NCBI RefSeq assembly: GCF_002261425.1
Contig: NZ_NEVJ01000003.1
Coordinates: 2,294,001-2,358,000 of the forward strand
DNA: 64,000 nt
Reading direction: 5' to 3'
Source of the DNA: Bordetella genomosp. 9
GTDB lineage: Bacteria > Pseudomonadota > Gammaproteobacteria > Burkholderiales > Burkholderiaceae_B
Shown: one piece after another, positions 61,063-64,000 of the stretch
Layout: the number at the start of each line of letters is the position of its first letter
Position numbering within the stretch: the first letter of the stretch is position 1
Notes under the pieces: model-generated
Told to the model about the DNA's origin: nothing
What the model saw: only the letters and a program-made list of their open reading frames with translations
Database searches by the model: none
Made by a program: the position numbers and the translations under genes

Positions 61063-61871
61063 ACCGGGGCGCCATCCGGCTGCTGGTGTCGGATGTCGAC
61101 GGCACGCTGGTCCGGCCCGACAAGCAGATCAGCGCCGCCACCATCGCGGCGGTGCGCGCGCTGCGCGGCGCGGGCATCGCCTTCACGCTCGTCAGCAGCC
61201 GGCCACCGCGCGGCATGCTGCCGCTGATCCGCCTGCTGGACCTGGACGTGCCGACTGCCGCCTTCAATGGCGGCGCCATCGTCGATACCAGCGGGCGCAC
61301 CATCGAATCGCATCCGCTGTCGGTGGAAAACGCCCGCATCGCGCTGGACATGTTCGACGGCCAGCCCGTGGAAACCTGGGTGTTCGCCGACGACAAATGG
61401 CTGCTGCGCGATCCGGACGGTCCCTACGTGCCGCTCGAACGGCACACGCTGGGCTTCGACGGCACCCTGGTCGACAGCTTCGAGCCCTACCTGGACCGCA
61501 TCGGCAAGATCGTCGCCGCCAGCGCGGACGCGGACGGCCTGATCCGGCTGGAACAGGAAATCAACCCGCGCATCGCGCCGGGCGCCCATGCCTCGCGTTC
61601 GCAGGTCTACTACCTGGACGTCAACCATGCCCGCGCGAACAAGGGCGACGCGGTGGAAGCGCTGGCGCGCCACCTGGGCGTATCGCTGGCGGAAACCGCG
61701 GTGATCGGCGATGGTGACAACGACGTGCCCATGTTCCAGCGGGCCGGCCTGTCGATCGCCATGGGGCAGGCAAGCGCGCAGGTGCGGGCCCAGGCCACGG
61801 TCACCACCGCCAGCAATGCCGACGACGGACTGGCGGCGGCGGTGCACCGCTTCATCCTTCCCGCGGCCTGA
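61044..61871 (+). CDS. Cof-type HAD-superfamily phosphatase
   Basis: The 275-residue protein starts MAQPEVDRGAIRLLVSDVDG. It has HAD motif I (SDVDGTLV), motif II (TLVSSRPPRGM), the motif III Lys in RANKGDAVEALARHLGV, and motif IV (VIGDGDNDVPMFQRAGLSIA). A large cap inserted in the middle is of the Cof/YidA type. Such enzymes remove phosphate from sugar phosphates, PLP or FMN. It overlaps zwf and is ten bases before pgl, so it is made together with the oxidative pentose phosphate enzymes. A repair or overflow role on a sugar phosphate is the natural guess, without direct evidence. Confidence 0.9.
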   Translation: MAQPEVDRGAIRLLVSDVDGTLVRPDKQISAATIAAVRALRGAGIAFTLVSSRPPRGMLPLIRLLDLDVPTAAFNGGAIVDTSGRTIESHPLSVENARIALDMFDGQPVETWVFADDKWLLRDPDGPYVPLERHTLGFDGTLVDSFEPYLDRIGKIVAASADADGLIRLEQEINPRIAPGAHASRSQVYYLDVNHARANKGDAVEALARHLGVSLAETAVIGDGDNDVPMFQRAGLSIAMGQASAQVRAQATVTTASNADDGLAAAVHRFILPAA

Positions 61872-61880
61872 GGAGTCTTC

Positions 61881-62597
61881 ATGGACAAGGAACAAAGCTG
61901 CATCTTCGAGAACACCGCCAGCCTGGTGGCGCATCTTGCCGACTGGCTGACGGCGCGCATCGCGGCCTGCGAAGGACGCTTCGCGCTGGCCCTGTCGGGC
62001 GGCAGCACGCCCAAACCCTTGTATGAACTGCTGGCGCAGCCGGAGCGCGCGAGCCGCATCGACTGGTCGCGCGTGCACCTCTTCTGGGGCGACGAGCGCT
62101 TCGTGCCGTACGACGATCCGCAGAGCAACTACCGCATGACCCGCCTGGCCATGATCGACCACGTGCCGATCCCGCCGGACAACGTGCACCCGGTGCCGGC
62201 GGACGGCACGCCCGAATCGGCGGCCGCGCGCTATGCCGACACGCTGCGCGAGTACTACGGGTCGGCGAAGCTGGAAGCTGGACGGCCGCTGTTCGACGTG
62301 AATCTGCTGGGCATCGGCGACGACGGCCACACGGCCTCGCTGTTTCCCGGCGCGCCGCAGGTCGAGGACACCCGCGACTGGACCGTCGCGGTGGTGGGCG
62401 TGAAGCCGGAACCGCGCATATCGCTGACGCTGCCCGCGCTGGACAGCGCCGCCGCCGTCGTATTCCTGGCGGCGGGCGACAAGAAGCGCACCGCCGTCAG
62501 CCGCGCGCGGGCGCACGATCCCGGCGTGCCCTCCGGCCGCGTACGGCCGCAGGGCGAACTGCTGTGGTACCTGGATCGGGACGCGGCGGGCGAATAG
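61881..62597 (+). CDS. pgl: 6-phosphogluconolactonase (DevB type)
   Basis: Pgl hydrolyses 6-phosphogluconolactone, the product of Zwf. The 238-residue protein has the family motifs FALALSGGSTPKPLYELLAQ, VHLFWGDERFVPYDDPQSNY and LLGIGDDGHTASLFPGAP. Length and start are typical (GAGG nine bases upstream). It is the last gene of the pentose phosphate unit. With zwf and gnd it completes the oxidative branch. Confidence 0.96.
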   Translation: MDKEQSCIFENTASLVAHLADWLTARIAACEGRFALALSGGSTPKPLYELLAQPERASRIDWSRVHLFWGDERFVPYDDPQSNYRMTRLAMIDHVPIPPDNVHPVPADGTPESAAARYADTLREYYGSAKLEAGRPLFDVNLLGIGDDGHTASLFPGAPQVEDTRDWTVAVVGVKPEPRISLTLPALDSAAAVVFLAAGDKKRTAVSRARAHDPGVPSGRVRPQGELLWYLDRDAAGE

Positions 62598-62613
62598 CGC
62601 CGGCCCTGAATGG

Positions 62614-62640
62614 GCGGGGCGGGATCGCTCCACGCCCCGC
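62614..62640. terminator. Dyad between pgl and the convergent tartrate dehydratase gene
   Basis: A perfect eight-base stem (62614-62621 with 62633-62640) and an 11-base loop lie midway between the two stops. No T tract follows on either strand, so a Rho-dependent or stabilising role is more likely than intrinsic termination. Confidence 0.35.
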
Positions 62641-62663
62641 GCGACGGGAAGGCTGCCCGCCGC

Positions 62664-63830
62664 TCAGGAAGACAGGCGATTCATCTCCGCGTACAGGTCG
62701 CTCTTGCCCTCGAAACCGATGCCAGGCAGGTCCGGCATGGTGATATAGCTGTTTTCCACCCGCACGCCGTCGGGGAAACCGCCATAGGGCTGGAACAGGT
62801 CCGGGTACGACTCGTTTCCACCCAGGCCCAATCCGGCGGCGATGTTCAGCGACATCTGGTGGCCGCCATGCGGGATGCAGCGGCTGGGCGACCAGCCGTA
62901 GCTTTTCAGCATATCCAGCGTGCGCAGGTATTCGACCAGGCCGTAGCTGAGCGCGCAGTCGAACTGCAGCCAGTCGCGGTCGGGCCGCATGCCGCCGTAG
63001 CGGATCAGGTTGCGCGCATCCTGCATGGAAAACAGGTTCTCGCCGGTAGCCATGGGCTTGTCGTAGTGCTGCGCGAGCTCGGCCTGCAGTTCGTAGTCCA
63101 GCGGGTCGCCGGCTTCCTCGTACCAGAACAGGTCGTATTGCGAGAGCGCCTTGGCATAGGCCACGGCCGTCTTCAGATCGAAGCGGCCATTGGCGTCGAC
63201 GCACAGCCGCTGGCCGTCCTGCAGCACGTCCAGCACGGCATCGATGCGGCGCAGGTCGTCGTCCAGCGACGCACCGCCTATCTTCATCTTGACGACCGAA
63301 TAGCCGCGATCCAGGTAGCCGCGCATTTCGTCCTGCAGGCTTTCCAGCCCCTTGCCGGGGTAGTAATAGCCGCCGGCCGCGTAGACGAACACCTTGCGTT
63401 CGGGCCTGCCGTCGCCATAGCGCTCCGACAGCAGCTGGAACAGGGGCTTGTTGGCGATCTTGGCGACCGCGTCCCACACCGCCATGTCCAGAGTGCCCAT
63501 GGCGACGGAACGCTCGCCGTGGCCGCCCGGCTTTTCGTTGATGAACATGCGGTCCCAGATCTTGTGCGGATCCAGGTTCTGGCCAGTGACATCCAGCAGG
63601 GTGTCGGGTTCGGCGGACAGCACGCGCGGGATGAAACGTTCACGCATCAGCGTGCCCTGGCCGTAGCGGCCATTGGAATTGAAGCCGTAGCCCACCACGG
63701 GCTTGCCGTCGCGCATCACGTCGGTGATGACGGCGACCAGGCTGAGCGTCATTTTGCTGAAGTCGATGTAGGCGTTGCGGATGGGCGAGCTGATGGGTTT
63801 GGTCTGCTCGCGGATTTCGACGATGCGCAC
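62664..63830 (-). CDS. tarD: D(-)-tartrate dehydratase (enolase superfamily)
   Basis: The 388-residue protein matches the Bradyrhizobium D-tartrate dehydratase as I recall it, almost motif for motif. Features are the KPISSPIRNAYIDFSKMTLS start, NEKPGGHGERSVAMGTLDMA, the catalytic KMK (Lys 183) in YSVVKMKIGGA, metal ligands Asp 212 (VDANGRFD), Glu 238/239 (FWYEEAGDP) and Glu 264 (ATGENLF), and the catalytic His 321 in RCIPHGGHQMS. It turns D-tartrate into oxaloacetate. It is transcribed alone toward pgl. An upstream palindrome and a probable divergent gene suggest a regulator next to it. Confidence 0.93.
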   Translation of the reverse strand: MRIVEIREQTKPISSPIRNAYIDFSKMTLSLVAVITDVMRDGKPVVGYGFNSNGRYGQGTLMRERFIPRVLSAEPDTLLDVTGQNLDPHKIWDRMFINEKPGGHGERSVAMGTLDMAVWDAVAKIANKPLFQLLSERYGDGRPERKVFVYAAGGYYYPGKGLESLQDEMRGYLDRGYSVVKMKIGGASLDDDLRRIDAVLDVLQDGQRLCVDANGRFDLKTAVAYAKALSQYDLFWYEEAGDPLDYELQAELAQHYDKPMATGENLFSMQDARNLIRYGGMRPDRDWLQFDCALSYGLVEYLRTLDMLKSYGWSPSRCIPHGGHQMSLNIAAGLGLGGNESYPDLFQPYGGFPDGVRVENSYITMPDLPGIGFEGKSDLYAEMNRLSS

Positions 63831-63978
63831 GGGAGTCTCCTGTCGGTATGCGTGGCCCGGCGGGGCTGGGGTCGACCAGAGATTAACGAAGTCCCGGGGG
63901 TTTTTTATTCACCTGAAGGAAGATTATTATTAACTTTCGGCGAAAACCGGATCTCCAGGGCACGAGGTACGCGCGTAT
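63831..63978. promoter_or_regulatory. Region upstream of tarD with an 11-base palindrome
   Basis: This A/T-rich gap contains TTTCGGCGAAA (63935-63945, perfect five-base arms) and runs such as gattattattaac that could form promoters in either direction. A LysR- or GntR-type operator is plausible given the divergent layout. No -35/-10 pair is convincing. Confidence 0.35.
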
Positions 63979-64000
63979 ATGAAATCCGATATTGCCTCCG
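63979..64000 (+). CDS. Possible start of a divergent gene (cut by window edge)
   Basis: An ATG at 63979 opens a frame reading Met-Lys-Ser-Asp-Ile-Ala-Ser to the edge. The position opposite tarD fits a divergent regulator. Only seven codons are visible and the ribosome site (acgagg, 11 bases upstream) is poor, so this is weakly supported. Confidence 0.25.

Noticed and set aside
1-64000. tRNA, rRNA or insertion sequence as a marker of T6SS island transfer
   Set aside because: I found no tRNA-like cloverleaf, transposase frame, flanking direct repeat or integrase by eye; a dedicated scan would be needed to exclude short tRNAs.

Overview
The window is GC-rich chromosomal DNA of a beta-proteobacterium of the Alcaligenaceae type, most likely a non-classical or environmental Bordetella or an Achromobacter relative. 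The basis is very high G+C in third codon positions, the proS/ybgC/tolQRAB/pal/cpoB order, a Bug-type (TctC) solute receptor beside an IclR regulator and CoA enzymes, and a fused transaldolase/glucose-6-phosphate isomerase. I assigned this by recognising protein families, not by a database search. I saw no rRNA, tRNA, insertion sequence or CRISPR array.

Layout. 1-1109 (minus): the start of an OmpR-type response regulator and rppH. 1176-8352 (plus): proS, ybgC and the Tol-Pal envelope operon with cpoB, followed at once by an iron/cobalamin-type ABC permease and ATPase (8356-10247). 10201-29801 (minus): a complete type VI secretion system (T6SS), transcribed tssA-tssB-tssC-hcp-tssE-tssF-tssG-clpV-vgrG-DUF4280 (PAAR-like)-small ORF-tssJ-tssK-tssL-tssM. 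Strong hairpins flank hcp. 30267-32790: an accessory strip with a DUF3626-like protein divergent from tssA, an alpha/beta hydrolase and a disordered 205-residue protein. 33220-35293: an MgtC-type membrane protein and a MocR-type regulator.

35511-41342 (plus): four translationally coupled genes, a three-receiver hybrid histidine kinase, CheR, a receiver-less CheB and a receiver-kinase. This is a signalling module with chemotaxis methylation enzymes but no chemoreceptor. 41308-44117 (minus): a YncE-like propeller, a NodB-fold deacetylase with an altered metal motif and a membrane hydroxylase. 44308-46312: a methyltransferase and a PepSY membrane protein preceded by a Fur-box-like site. 46486-52422: a catabolic cluster (hydratase, IclR regulator, Bug receptor, enoyl-CoA hydratase, NDP-forming acyl-CoA synthetase).

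52682-62597 (plus): a near-complete pentose phosphate gene set, namely polyphosphate glucokinase, transketolase, the transaldolase-isomerase fusion, 6-phosphogluconate dehydrogenase, glucose-6-phosphate dehydrogenase, a Cof-type HAD phosphatase and 6-phosphogluconolactonase. Together they would phosphorylate glucose, oxidise it to pentose phosphates and recycle the carbon. 62664-63830 (minus) is D-tartrate dehydratase, and the right edge probably holds the start of a divergent gene.

The most open questions are the DUF3626-like candidate effector next to tssA, the receptor-less CheR/CheB kinase module, the YncE-deacetylase-hydroxylase operon and the HAD enzyme inside the pentose phosphate operon.
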